A stretch of DNA of 11,983 bases from Armatimonadota bacterium (GCA_003542955.1 DPJP01000187.1:11901-23883); one strand, 5' to 3'; positions 1 to 6,423 are shown, counted from the stretch's first letter. The notes: a model not told the origin generated them from the sequence alone. Numbers and translations are program-made.

Positions 1-36
1 CCTGAGCTTCACTACGTCCTTGCTGGAGAATGACAT
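1..36 (-). CDS. tsf: Elongation factor Ts, N-terminal 12 codons (cut by window edge)
   Basis: An ATG at 34-36 on the minus strand opens a frame reading MSFSSKDVVKLR before the window ends. This matches the usual EF-Ts start, which has the form M-x-(I/F)-(S/T)-x-x-D-V-K-x-L-R and begins the UBA-like domain that contacts EF-Tu. A perfect GGAGG lies at 44-48 with 7 nt spacing. The position, 146 nt downstream of rpsB on the same strand, is the conserved bacterial rpsB-tsf order. EF-Ts is the guanine-nucleotide exchange factor for EF-Tu. The 37-182 spacer has GC-rich direct repeats (ggccgccc twice) but no clear terminator, so co-transcription with rpsB is expected. The remainder of the gene lies outside the window. 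Confidence 0.85.
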   Translation of the reverse strand, partial: MSFSSKDVVKLR

Positions 37-182
37 GCAAAAGCCTCCGTACATGAGCTTTCTAGTGTGCTGCGAACCGATCCGGCATGCGACGGCGCAG
101 ACATGAATATCGCGGCCGCCCAGTATGCGCGGGCCGCCCCGTAGTCCTCCATTCGCCCCCACTGCCGCGGTACCGGCCGGTA

Positions 183-1010
183 TCAGTTGTCCGCGTCAGA
201 GTCCGTCCCGTTGTCGACATGGTTGTCAACAACGGCCTCGATGAACGAGTCCTCGGGCGCAAGGCGCGCGGCTCTTGGCGGCTCGGCGCTTCCGTCCTCG
301 TCGTTGCCGTCGGAGCGCGTTCTCTGGTACTCGGCCTGCCCGTCAAGCACACCATCGGCCATCTTGCCGGTGAGCAACCGTATGGCACGGATTGCGTCAT
401 CATTGGCGGGGATGATGTAATCGATGCCCGTCGGGTCGCAGTTGGTGTCCACCAGCGCCACGATGGGTATCCCGAGCTTGCGCGCCTCGCGGGCGGCGAT
501 CTGCTCGCGGTTGAGGTCGATCAGCAGAATCGCGCCGGGCGTGTCCTGCATGTTCCGGATGCCGCCGAGGCTGTGCTGGAGCTTGTCGCGCTCGCGGGAG
601 AGCATGAGCGCTTCCTTCTTCGTCAGCACGTCCCACTCGCCGGCAGCCTCCTGCCGGTCAAGCTCGTTCAGATGGCGAACCCGCTGCTTGATCGTCCCGA
701 AGTTCGTCAGCATTCCACCGAGCCATCGCTTGCTTACGTAGGGCATTCCACAGCGCTCTGCGGCTGCCTCGACCGACTCCGCGCCCTGGCGCTTGGTGCA
801 CACGAACAGCACGTTCTTGCCCTTCGCGGCCGTCTGTCGGATGAACTCGTAGGCTTCCTCGATGAGGCGGAGCGTCTGGTGAAGGTCGATGATGTAGATG
901 CCGTTGCGCTCGTGGTAGATGTACGGGCGCATCTTGGGGTTCCAGCGGCGCGTCTGATGCCCGAAGTGGACGCCTGCCTCGAGCAGTTCCTTCATGGTGA
1001 CAACTGCCAA
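183..1010 (-). CDS. rpsB: 30S ribosomal protein S2
   Basis: The 275-residue product is a clear S2. It carries the signature [15 protein letters not shown] near residues 12-26, then [13 protein letters not shown], the coiled-coil segment and RWLGGMLTN. The conserved C-terminal core includes [18 protein letters not shown] and DTNCDP. S2 is a surface protein of the small subunit that assembles late near the head-platform junction. The start is a TTG at 1008-1010, placed 6 nt after a perfect GGAGGTG at 1017-1023. The product then begins [13 protein letters not shown]. The ATG five codons later is 21 nt from that site, and the upstream GTG has no such site. The last ~38 residues are an acidic, low-complexity tail rich in D, E and N, which is common as a lineage-specific extension of S2. 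It is followed by tsf on the same strand. Confidence 0.97.
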   Translation of the reverse strand: MAVVTMKELLEAGVHFGHQTRRWNPKMRPYIYHERNGIYIIDLHQTLRLIEEAYEFIRQTAAKGKNVLFVCTKRQGAESVEAAAERCGMPYVSKRWLGGMLTNFGTIKQRVRHLNELDRQEAAGEWDVLTKKEALMLSRERDKLQHSLGGIRNMQDTPGAILLIDLNREQIAAREARKLGIPIVALVDTNCDPTGIDYIIPANDDAIRAIRLLTGKMADGVLDGQAEYQRTRSDGNDEDGSAEPPRAARLAPEDSFIEAVVDNHVDNGTDSDADN

Positions 1011-1016
1011 TTGAAG

Positions 1017-1023
1017 CACCTCC
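1017..1023 (-). promoter_or_regulatory. Shine-Dalgarno site of rpsB (decides the TTG start)
   Basis: The minus strand reads GGAGGTG here, followed by 6 nt (CTTCAA) and then TTG. This is ideal spacing and singles out the TTG at 1010 over the GTG at 1049 and the ATG at 995. The 3' foot of a 6-bp hairpin (1024-1040) ends directly at this site. Confidence 0.85.
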
Positions 1024-1069
1024 CTGCCGACACACGGCAGCAGCGCCACTCAGATACCCGTGTGGCGCT
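1024..1069 (-). promoter_or_regulatory. Structured 5' leader of rpsB: two tandem hairpins
   Basis: Read on the minus strand, the leader contains AGCGCCAC/GTGGCGCT (1069-1062 with 1049-1042; 8 perfect pairs, 12-nt loop). CTGCCG/CGGCAG follows (1040-1035 with 1029-1024; 6 pairs, 5-nt loop), and its foot abuts the Shine-Dalgarno site. No U-run follows either stem, so they do not look like intrinsic terminators. S2 is known to repress its own rpsB-tsf operon through leader RNA structures in several bacterial groups. An S2-binding or otherwise regulatory leader is therefore reasonable, but this layout is not matched here to any described class. Confidence 0.5.
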
Positions 1070-1097
1070 TGTTACAGCAGATTGTGTGAAGTGTCAA
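1069..1097 (-). promoter_or_regulatory. Alternative promoter for rpsB (proximal)
   Basis: A perfect -35 TTGACA (1097-1092) is followed after exactly 17 nt by TAACAA (1074-1069). The -10 is poor (3 of 6), and the start site would fall inside the first leader hairpin. It is listed because of the perfect -35, but it may be fortuitous since it overlaps the -10 of the distal candidate. Confidence 0.25.
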
Positions 1098-1125
1098 TTT
1101 AGCACACGCACGCCGACACCGTCAA
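1096..1125 (-). promoter_or_regulatory. Candidate sigma70-type promoter for rpsB (distal)
   Basis: The minus strand has TTGACG (1125-1120), an 18-nt spacer and TAAATT (1101-1096). Transcription would begin near 1089, so both leader hairpins would be inside the mRNA. This fits the leader better than the proximal candidate does. The -10 match is only moderate. Confidence 0.45.
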
Positions 1126-1195
1126 ATCAATCTCAGCCCGCCACGCTTCCTCGCCGGGGTGGTGCACACCGGTTTCGCAGTCGGTCTGTATCCCC

Positions 1196-2143
1196 TCACC
1201 AATCGAGGACAACCTTCACCGCATCCGGCGAGGTACGCGCCAACTCGAGCGCCGTGGCGAACTGATCCGCCGGCAGCCGGTGGGAGATCAGCCGCCCAAG
1301 CGGCAGTGCTTCACTCGCCGTCAGCCTGACGGCCTGCGCCCAGGCTCCGGCGCCGGTGTTGCTGCCGATGATCTCCAGTTCGCGATGGAGCAGGTAGTTC
1401 CAGAAAAAGCCCGCCCGCTCGGGGCCGTAGTCGCCCAGAACCACAAGCCGCCCGCCGGGGGCAGCCGCCTGCAGCGCCGTGTTGATGCCCGACGCCGACC
1501 CCGACGCCTCGACGACTAAGGGATAGCCATCGTCGATGTCGCCGGTTTCATGGTAGTTGAGCGTCGTCGCGGCGCCAAGCTCGCGGCCGAGCGCCAGTCT
1601 CGTGTCGCGTCCCCCCAGAAGCGTCACCCGGCCCACTCCCGCGCGTCCAAGCAGCATCACCGCGATGAGCCCGATCGGCCCGTCACCAATGACCATGGCG
1701 TGCGTCGGGGTACGCTCGCGCACTCGCGCGCGTCCCATCGCCCTCAGGCACACCGCGAGCGGCTCAATCAGTGCCGCGGTCGCGGGGGCGAAGCCGTCGG
1801 GCAGCAGGTGCACGTTAGCGGCCTCGGTGAGCAGGTACTCGCCATAGCCTCCGGGATGCTCAAAGCCGACCTCGCCGCCGTCGGCGAGCACGTTCTCCGC
1901 CACGCACCGCTTGCCGAGCAGTGCTCCGCGAACGCCTTCACCAACGGCATCTACCTCCCCCGACCATTCGTGCCCTGGGACCGACGGGAAGCCGGTCCGC
2001 TCCCATCCATCGATCATCTGCAGATCAGTGGCGCAGATGCCGACGGCGAGCGTCCGCACCCGAACCTGCCCCGGCGCCGGCTCAGGCATCGGCATCTCGA
2101 GCCACTGCAGCGTGCCCGGCCCGGTGTTGACTATGGCCCTCAT
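1196..2143 (-). CDS. Zinc-type medium-chain alcohol/polyol dehydrogenase, lacking the structural-zinc lobe
   Basis: This 315-residue protein belongs to the medium-chain dehydrogenase/reductase superfamily: a GroES-like catalytic domain followed by a Rossmann domain. The catalytic-zinc ligands are visible as GICATD (C37), GHE (H58-E59) and the EP motif in ALIEPLAVC. The nucleotide-binding loop is GDGPIG. The four-cysteine structural-zinc lobe, expected around residues 85-105, is absent and replaced by a short stretch ending HPGGYGEYLL. This explains a length ~30 residues below the family norm. The ATG at 2141-2143 overlaps the stop of the upstream dehydrogenase (ATGA), so translation is probably coupled. 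The open frame continues upstream to 2629, but that part overlaps the other dehydrogenase and reads as low-complexity R/G/H sequence, so it was excluded. Expected reaction: NAD(P)-dependent oxidation of a secondary alcohol or sugar alcohol. The substrate cannot be read from the sequence. Confidence 0.9.
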   Translation of the reverse strand: MRAIVNTGPGTLQWLEMPMPEPAPGQVRVRTLAVGICATDLQMIDGWERTGFPSVPGHEWSGEVDAVGEGVRGALLGKRCVAENVLADGGEVGFEHPGGYGEYLLTEAANVHLLPDGFAPATAALIEPLAVCLRAMGRARVRERTPTHAMVIGDGPIGLIAVMLLGRAGVGRVTLLGGRDTRLALGRELGAATTLNYHETGDIDDGYPLVVEASGSASGINTALQAAAPGGRLVVLGDYGPERAGFFWNYLLHRELEIIGSNTGAGAWAQAVRLTASEALPLGRLISHRLPADQFATALELARTSPDAVKVVLDW

Positions 2144-3171
2144 GGGTGGACCATCACCTTGTTGCGTTCGGGGGAGGCCATGGCCTCCATCGCCGCGTGT
2201 ATCTTGCTGAGGGGGAAGTGGTGGCTGACAATCCTCTCCGGGTTCACGAGGCCGCGTTCCATCAGGCGGATGGCGTTCTGCATGGCCAGCGGATTGGTGC
2301 CGAAGCTCGCATCCATGCGCGCCTCCATGAAGTGTGCTTCGCCACCGTCGAGTTCGAACTTCTCGTGGGTCGTGATGCCGAACACGTTCCACTTTGTCCC
2401 GCGCCTGCGCAGGCTGAGCATCAGCTCGACCGCCGCTATGGGCCCGGCCGCCTCGACCACCAGGTCCGGCCCGTTGGGCATGATCTCGTAGACGCGCTGC
2501 TTCGCGTCCTCCGCCGACGGGTCTACCACGTTCGTGGCGCCAAGCTCGAGTGCGTTGCCGCGGGCGTAGGCGCTGGGGTCGATGGCGATGAGCCGACCGG
2601 CCCCCGCCGCCCTCGCGACCATCATGCACAGCAGCCCGATGCCGCCGACGCCTATGATGACGACATCATCGCCGAGCTTCATCTCGCTGTAGTGGATGAC
2701 GCCCTTCCAGGCGCCGGAGAGCGGCTCGGTGAGCGCCCCGGCGTCGAAGGAGACACCGGGCGGCTTGTGGTAGAGGCACTCGCCGCGGGTGAGCATGTAC
2801 TCGGCGAAGGCGCCGGGCAGGATGCGCCTGGGGCCATCGCCGCCCATGGTGAAGGCGTTTTCGCAGTAGTGGGTATTGCCGACACGGCAGTGGTGGCATA
2901 CTCCGCAGAAGCCGGAGGGTGAGATGATGACCTCATCGCCCTCGTGCCAGTGCTCGACCCCGGCGCCCACCGCGGCAACGATACCGGACGCCTCATGGCC
3001 GGCGATGTAGGGGAAGTCGACATTGCGCCGGATGCCCTTCACGGCCTTGTAGTCCGTGGCGCAGATGCCGCAGGAGACGATCTTGACCACGATGTCGCCC
3101 GTGCCGGGCTCGGGCACTGGGATGTCACACAACTCGAGCTGGTTGAAGTCATGCAGGACGGCGACGAGCAT
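2140..3171 (-). CDS. Zinc-dependent medium-chain alcohol/polyol dehydrogenase (complete zinc sites)
   Basis: This 343-residue protein is a sorbitol/threonine-dehydrogenase-type member of the MDR superfamily. Catalytic zinc ligands are C37 (GICATD), H59-E60 (GHE) and the glutamate in TEPLSGAWKG. The structural zinc site is intact at C89, C92, C95 and C103 (CGVCHHC then YC). The Rossmann loop is GVGGIG, and an acidic residue at the end of the second strand (LIAID) favours NAD+ over NADP+. The start is ATG 3169-3171 with GGAGGA at 3180-3185, 8 nt upstream. An upstream in-frame start at 3234 has no comparable site and would add 21 unconserved-looking residues. It is the first gene of a two-gene operon and its stop overlaps the next start. 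The pair probably acts on related or successive polyol/sugar substrates (inference from context). Exact substrate unknown. Confidence 0.93.
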   Translation of the reverse strand: MLVAVLHDFNQLELCDIPVPEPGTGDIVVKIVSCGICATDYKAVKGIRRNVDFPYIAGHEASGIVAAVGAGVEHWHEGDEVIISPSGFCGVCHHCRVGNTHYCENAFTMGGDGPRRILPGAFAEYMLTRGECLYHKPPGVSFDAGALTEPLSGAWKGVIHYSEMKLGDDVVIIGVGGIGLLCMMVARAAGAGRLIAIDPSAYARGNALELGATNVVDPSAEDAKQRVYEIMPNGPDLVVEAAGPIAAVELMLSLRRRGTKWNVFGITTHEKFELDGGEAHFMEARMDASFGTNPLAMQNAIRLMERGLVNPERIVSHHFPLSKIHAAMEAMASPERNKVMVHP

Positions 3172-3320
3172 GAGGATGCTCCTCCCGATGTGCAGGCCGT
3201 TGCTGCCTGCCGCTGGGTAGCGTGTTGGTTGCACAGAGACTTCATCGGCGGCGCAGCGCCAACCTGCAGGGGCATGGTACTCCCTGCGCGGCCTGCTGCT
3301 CCATGCAGGAATGCGTGCCG

Positions 3321-3345
3321 CTCCCGGTGTACTCTACACCGGGAG
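3321..3345. repeat. Perfect 11-3-11 inverted repeat in a divergent intergenic region (candidate operator)
   Basis: CTCCCGGTGTA is followed by CTC and then by its exact reverse complement TACACCGGGAG. The 25-bp element lies in the 217-bp gap between the divergently transcribed dehydrogenase operon (start 3171) and the secreted TIM-barrel gene (start 3389). It is 43 bp before the latter. There is no T-run on either side, so it is not a standard terminator. Symmetry and position suit a dimeric regulator's operator, perhaps controlling both directions. A hairpin in the 5' leader of the plus-strand mRNA is the alternative. No good promoter hexamers were seen in the rest of this gap. Confidence 0.55.
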
Positions 3346-3388
3346 TGCGCACCGGATGGCGACTCGTTGCACCTACGGAGTGACTGCG

Positions 3389-4459
3389 ATGAAGTTCGAG
3401 CTTCTCTGCATTGCCCTCGTTTTCGTGTTTGCCCTGCGTGGTGCGCCCGCTGATGACACTGCGCCGCTCACGCTCTCAGGCTGGGGTATCGACAGCAAGG
3501 ACCCGGACACATTCTGCGCCGAGGCCGCGGCAGTCGGCTTCGACACACTGATCACCTGGTCCACCGACCCCGTCTACCTGGCGAAGGCGGTCGAGGCGGG
3601 GCAGAAGCATGGTATCGGAATCTACTCGAGCCTCGCGCCGATGGGCGGTCTCGCGAGCTTCTGGAAGAAGACCTACCCGGATCGGCCGGTGCCCTGGCAG
3701 GTGATGACCGAGGCGCAGAACGCCGCGTGCAGCTTCATCATGGCCGGAGAGAACGCCTACATCATCCCCTACCAGTTCGGTGGGGAGCCGGTGATGACCA
3801 ATGAGGTGCTGGGGAACCAGATCATCTGCATGAGCGACCCCGACGCTCTCGCGCTGCTCGAGGCTCAGACTGACGCGATCGTGGCGGTTGCCGGGCTCGA
3901 GGGGCTGGCATTCGACGGGTTTGGCTACCAGAACTACCATCGCTGCCACTGTGAGCGCTGCGAAAGGCTGCTCGAGGAGTACATGAAGGCACATGCCGAC
4001 ATGTCGGCTGCCGATGCGGAAATCGAGTGCTTCCGGGATATGCTGGTTGGCTACGTCAACCATCTGGCCGCCTACGCGCGCGCGAAGCGGCCCGATATCC
4101 GGACCAGCATCCACATCTGGCCGGTATTCGCCCCCGAGCCGCTCTATGGGAATCGGCTGGATATCGACTACTGCGGGCAGACGGCCGCATGGTACATGCT
4201 CTGGCCGCAGGAGAAGATTGCCGAATACAGCCGCATCATTGCGGGCGATGCCAACAAGTACTTCCCGCGCCAGCAGGGGGTGGGCATGATCGGCTACTAT
4301 GACAAGCCGGGGAAGTTCCCGGTGAAGGATGCCGAACGCGTGGATATGGAGCTGCGCACCATGGTTGAGAACGGCTGCCGCGCCATTCAGGTTTGCGGCG
4401 CCGCCGATGTCATCAAGAATCCCGAGATTGCCGTGGTGTTCGGCAGGTACTTCAAGTGA
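3389..4459 (+). CDS. Secreted TIM-barrel-like protein, putative glycoside-hydrolase-like
   Basis: The 356-residue product starts with a signal peptide (residues 1-21, MKFELLCIALVFVFALRGAPA, likely cut after APA). The start is ATG 3389, with GGAGTG at 3377-3382 and 6 nt spacing. An open frame reaches back to 3311 but crosses the inverted repeat and would bury the signal peptide. The mature part alternates short hydrophobic strands with helices (GFDTLITWS, HGIGIYSSLAP, GLEGLAFDGFGYQ, IRTSIHIWPV, CRAIQVCGA), as in a (beta/alpha)8 barrel. D176 in LAFDGFGY is at the strand end where glycosidase-like barrels put a catalytic acid. It is followed at once by a cysteine cluster YHRCHCERCE (C186, C188, C191). 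Such D-then-CxCxxC arrangements occur in uncharacterised hydrolase-like families of polysaccharide degraders. I cannot name a specific GH family, and the substrate is unknown. It is followed by a DUF1284 gene 16 nt downstream. Confidence 0.8.
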   Translation: MKFELLCIALVFVFALRGAPADDTAPLTLSGWGIDSKDPDTFCAEAAAVGFDTLITWSTDPVYLAKAVEAGQKHGIGIYSSLAPMGGLASFWKKTYPDRPVPWQVMTEAQNAACSFIMAGENAYIIPYQFGGEPVMTNEVLGNQIICMSDPDALALLEAQTDAIVAVAGLEGLAFDGFGYQNYHRCHCERCERLLEEYMKAHADMSAADAEIECFRDMLVGYVNHLAAYARAKRPDIRTSIHIWPVFAPEPLYGNRLDIDYCGQTAAWYMLWPQEKIAEYSRIIAGDANKYFPRQQGVGMIGYYDKPGKFPVKDAERVDMELRTMVENGCRAIQVCGAADVIKNPEIAVVFGRYFK

Positions 4460-4475
4460 GCGAGGTGACGATGCC

Positions 4476-4913
4476 ATGCGAGCACGACCGCATCATCTGA
4501 TCGACATCATCACCCAGTACGGCGCCGGGCAGCCCTTCCAGCCTTCCGCGTACGGGCATGCGGTCCACACCGTAGCCGCCGAGGTCATCGCCAACCCTGA
4601 TGTCGAGGTCGAGTTCGGGATCGGCGCCGACGACATCTGCGCGCCGTGCATCCATCTCGTTGATGGACGCTGCGATGACGTGATCGCATTCTTCGACCCG
4701 CCCTCATCCAAGCACGACTACAACGATGCGCTGGATGAGAAGCTGCTGGCCTTCCTGGGGATGGCCGAGGGCGAGGTCATGACATTCCGGCGCTACCTGG
4801 CGGTGCTCCGCTCTCACATGGACGGCCTGCCGGATCTGTGCGCCTGGCCCGGCCAGGACGCCGACGAGCGCCGGAAGAACCTCGAAGCGGGGCTCAGCAA
4901 GCTGGGGGCCTGA
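4476..4913 (+). CDS. DUF1284 domain protein (predicted metal/Fe-S-binding small protein)
   Basis: This 145-residue protein matches the DUF1284 pattern. RPHH (residues 4-7) opens a hydrophobic helix with a GAGQPFQPSAYGHAV segment, and GADDICAPC follows in the middle. Four cysteines (C55, C58, C66, C122) could bind metal, and the family is usually described as a predicted iron-sulfur-type protein of unknown role. The start is ATG 4476 with GAGGTG at 4462-4467 (8 nt spacing). An open frame extending upstream to 4329 overlaps the previous gene in another frame and is discarded. The 16-nt gap from the secreted TIM-barrel gene suggests co-transcription. The product has no signal peptide, so it is cytoplasmic. 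It converges on the exchanger gene, with 40 bp between stops and no clear terminator. Confidence 0.85.
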   Translation: MRARPHHLIDIITQYGAGQPFQPSAYGHAVHTVAAEVIANPDVEVEFGIGADDICAPCIHLVDGRCDDVIAFFDPPSSKHDYNDALDEKLLAFLGMAEGEVMTFRRYLAVLRSHMDGLPDLCAWPGQDADERRKNLEAGLSKLGA

Positions 4914-4953
4914 CGGGGCCGGTCATGCCTGTCTCGATACCCAACTGCACCAG

Positions 4954-6222
4954 TTATCCCTGCGCGCCTGGCTGATCGGCTTCGGGGCCTTGCGGCGACT
5001 TCTTGCGTAGCCACGGGAGCAGCCCGGCAAGCCGCGTCGGGCGATCGAGGACGAGCGTCACGGCCGAGACGAGATAGAGCAGCGAGAAGAGCGGGTGCAT
5101 CATATCGGCGTGCAGACCAAACAGGGACTCGCCGGGGAGTGCCTTGACCGCCACCGGTGAGAGCAACTGCCCGATGAAGAGCACAAACAGCAGGATCGCC
5201 TGTCCGGCCGTGAGCCTGAGCGTGGCCAGCATGATGACCGCCAGCAGCGACTGCGCGGCAGTCAGGAGTATCTCATGGAGCTGGACGTGGTCCAGCGGCA
5301 GTGGGAAGGCCAACTGGCCGCTGGAGAGTGCGAACACCCCGGGGATCATACCGACAAGCAGCGTCCACTGATTGAGCTTGGCCGATAGCAGGCTGCCCAG
5401 CGCCAGGCCCGCCCTGCCGCGCAGCGCGAACATGATGGCTACGACGAACTCGGGGGCTTCGGAGGCAAGTGGGGCGAGCCACTGAACCAGCAGGAACTGG
5501 TTGATCCCGAACATCTCCCCGGTGCCCACAAGCCCCTCACAGAAGTGCTCGGCGTTCGCGACAATCGCCACACCCGCGAACACGAACATGCCGATGGTCG
5601 TCGCCCTGCGCTTCACGGTTGGGTATGCGGCGATGCACGCAGCGGGGCCGTCGAGTTCGCACTCAGTGCAACCCCGGCATGCCGCGATCCACAGGTACCA
5701 TCCGTAGATGGCGAGTAGGACGATGCCGTCGTACCACTCGAGGCTTCCCTTGATAGGAATGAGGAATGCGTAGGCTGACGCCATCGCCAGGAAGCGGATC
5801 TCGAGGCTGCGGTCTTTCTCCATCGTCACGGGGCGGCGGGTCTTCCACCAGAAGATTGCGACTACGGCAGCCCAGGCCACGCCGATGATGAGCCGGTTTG
5901 CGCCCGTCATGTTTGCGATGGCGAAGTGGGAGTAGTCGCTGCTCGGGTCCTTACCCGCCTGCCACGTGAAGTACATGTCTACCACGTACTCCGGCAGTAC
6001 GGCGATGAGCGCGACGGCAGCCAGTGCGAGGGCCTGGGATATGTCCGTCTGGGCGGCATCACAGGCCCAGAGCAGGATGAAGCCTGCGCCGAGGATTGCG
6101 GCTCCCGCCAACAGCGCGGCCATTGGCGGGGAGAGTTCCGCGTGCGTGAACACCGCGAAAATGCCGGGCAGGGTGACAAGCGCTGCGAAGAGGACAGGGA
6201 GCATTGGGTGACGACCGTTCAT
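4954..6222 (-). CDS. CaCA-superfamily cation exchanger (Na+/Ca2+ exchanger-like membrane protein), under a predicted Mn2+ riboswitch
   Basis: The 422-residue product is a polytopic membrane protein with about ten hydrophobic segments in two halves. Each half holds an alpha-repeat-like motif. Repeat 1 is ALIAVLPEYVVDM (LPE at 76-78), then ANMTGANRLIIG. Repeat 2 is LAPLASEAPEFVVAIM (acidic residues E255 and E258), then LGSLLSAKLNQW. These stand where CaCA exchangers carry GTSLPE/SNIFN-type ion-binding motifs. The motifs are divergent, so it is an atypical member. The loop between the halves has a cysteine cluster CRGCTEC plus C196 (C182, C185, C188, C196). The start is ATG 6222 with GGAGG at 6229-6233 (6 nt spacing). 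The frame is open upstream to 6612, but that stretch is the riboswitch leader and the end of the next gene. The leader carries a yybP-ykoY motif, which suggests Mn2+ export, perhaps also Ca2+. A plain Ca2+/H+ or Na+/Ca2+ exchanger remains possible. Confidence 0.88.
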   Translation of the reverse strand: MNGRHPMLPVLFAALVTLPGIFAVFTHAELSPPMAALLAGAAILGAGFILLWACDAAQTDISQALALAAVALIAVLPEYVVDMYFTWQAGKDPSSDYSHFAIANMTGANRLIIGVAWAAVVAIFWWKTRRPVTMEKDRSLEIRFLAMASAYAFLIPIKGSLEWYDGIVLLAIYGWYLWIAACRGCTECELDGPAACIAAYPTVKRRATTIGMFVFAGVAIVANAEHFCEGLVGTGEMFGINQFLLVQWLAPLASEAPEFVVAIMFALRGRAGLALGSLLSAKLNQWTLLVGMIPGVFALSSGQLAFPLPLDHVQLHEILLTAAQSLLAVIMLATLRLTAGQAILLFVLFIGQLLSPVAVKALPGESLFGLHADMMHPLFSLLYLVSAVTLVLDRPTRLAGLLPWLRKKSPQGPEADQPGAQG

Positions 6223-6225
6223 CTG

Positions 6226-6252
6226 AAGCCTCCGGATGTGAAACCAGGCCTT
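6226..6252 (-). promoter_or_regulatory. Possible Shine-Dalgarno-sequestering stem (riboswitch expression platform)
   Basis: On the minus strand AAGGCCUGG (6252-6244) can pair imperfectly with CCGGAGGCUU (6235-6226), which contains the exchanger's GGAGG. The stem would have AAG/CUU, CCU/AGG and GG/CC blocks separated by bulges. No U-run lies between the aptamer end (6277) and the start codon (6222), so control at translation is more likely than transcription termination. The pairing is short and was judged by eye. Confidence 0.3.
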
Positions 6253-6276
6253 AGCCATACGCATCGAGTGCGTGCA

Positions 6277-6383
6277 GCCAAAGGTCTGACACCCGGGGCA
6301 AGCCGGTCGAGAGACCAGAAGGAGACCTTCGAGGTGTTGGCCCTCCCGTAGCGGCGCAGGCCGCCATGCTACTCCCCTTTGGC
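6277..6383 (-). promoter_or_regulatory. yybP-ykoY (Mn2+) riboswitch aptamer
   Basis: Read on the minus strand, this 107-nt leader has the conserved 5' element AAAGGGGAGUAGC (6380-6368). The conserved ACCGGCUU follows (6307-6300), and the element closes with AGACCUUUGGC. P1 is eight perfect pairs: GCCAAAGG (6383-6376) with CCUUUGGC (6284-6277). P2 is GUAGC/GCUAC plus GGCG/CGCC within 6372-6348, with a 2-nt bulge. A GGUC/GACC hairpin leads directly into CGGCUU, as the second arm does in characterised members. This sequence and layout is that of the Mn2+-sensing yybP-ykoY class, which turns on Mn2+ exporters and related cation transporters. The downstream gene is a cation exchanger 54 nt away, which agrees. 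Assignment is by recalled consensus, not a covariance-model search. Confidence 0.85.
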
Positions 6384-6393
6384 GAACGGAATG

Positions 6394-6423
6394 AGTATAC
6401 CCCCGTTTGTGCTCGATGGTCAA
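6394..6423 (-). promoter_or_regulatory. Sigma70-type promoter of the riboswitch-exchanger unit
   Basis: TTGACC (6423-6418), an 18-nt spacer and TATACT (6399-6394) match the consensus at 5 of 6 positions in each hexamer. Transcription would start near 6387, immediately before the first base of riboswitch stem P1 at 6383. The fit of promoter and aptamer strengthens both calls. The remaining 6424-6488 spacer to the lyase-like gene shows no convincing terminator. Confidence 0.7.

Noticed and set aside
1042..1069. The 8-bp rpsB leader stem as an intrinsic terminator of the dehydrogenase operon
   Set aside because: No U-run follows on the minus strand, and it lies downstream of the rpsB promoter candidates, so a leader element fits better.
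87..1265. Long plus-strand open frame (392 codons) across the rpsB region
   Set aside because: It is antisense to rpsB, an unmistakable ribosomal protein gene. Its translation is R/H/V/L-rich with no domain, as expected from a GC-rich antisense frame.
1550..2491. Plus-strand 313-codon open frame
   Set aside because: It is antisense to both dehydrogenases and shows no recognisable domain or ribosome-binding site.
2144..2629. N-terminal extension of the lower dehydrogenase frame
   Set aside because: It lies wholly inside the upstream dehydrogenase and reads as low-complexity R/G/H sequence. The family start MRAIVNTGPG is at 2143, with an ATGA overlap.
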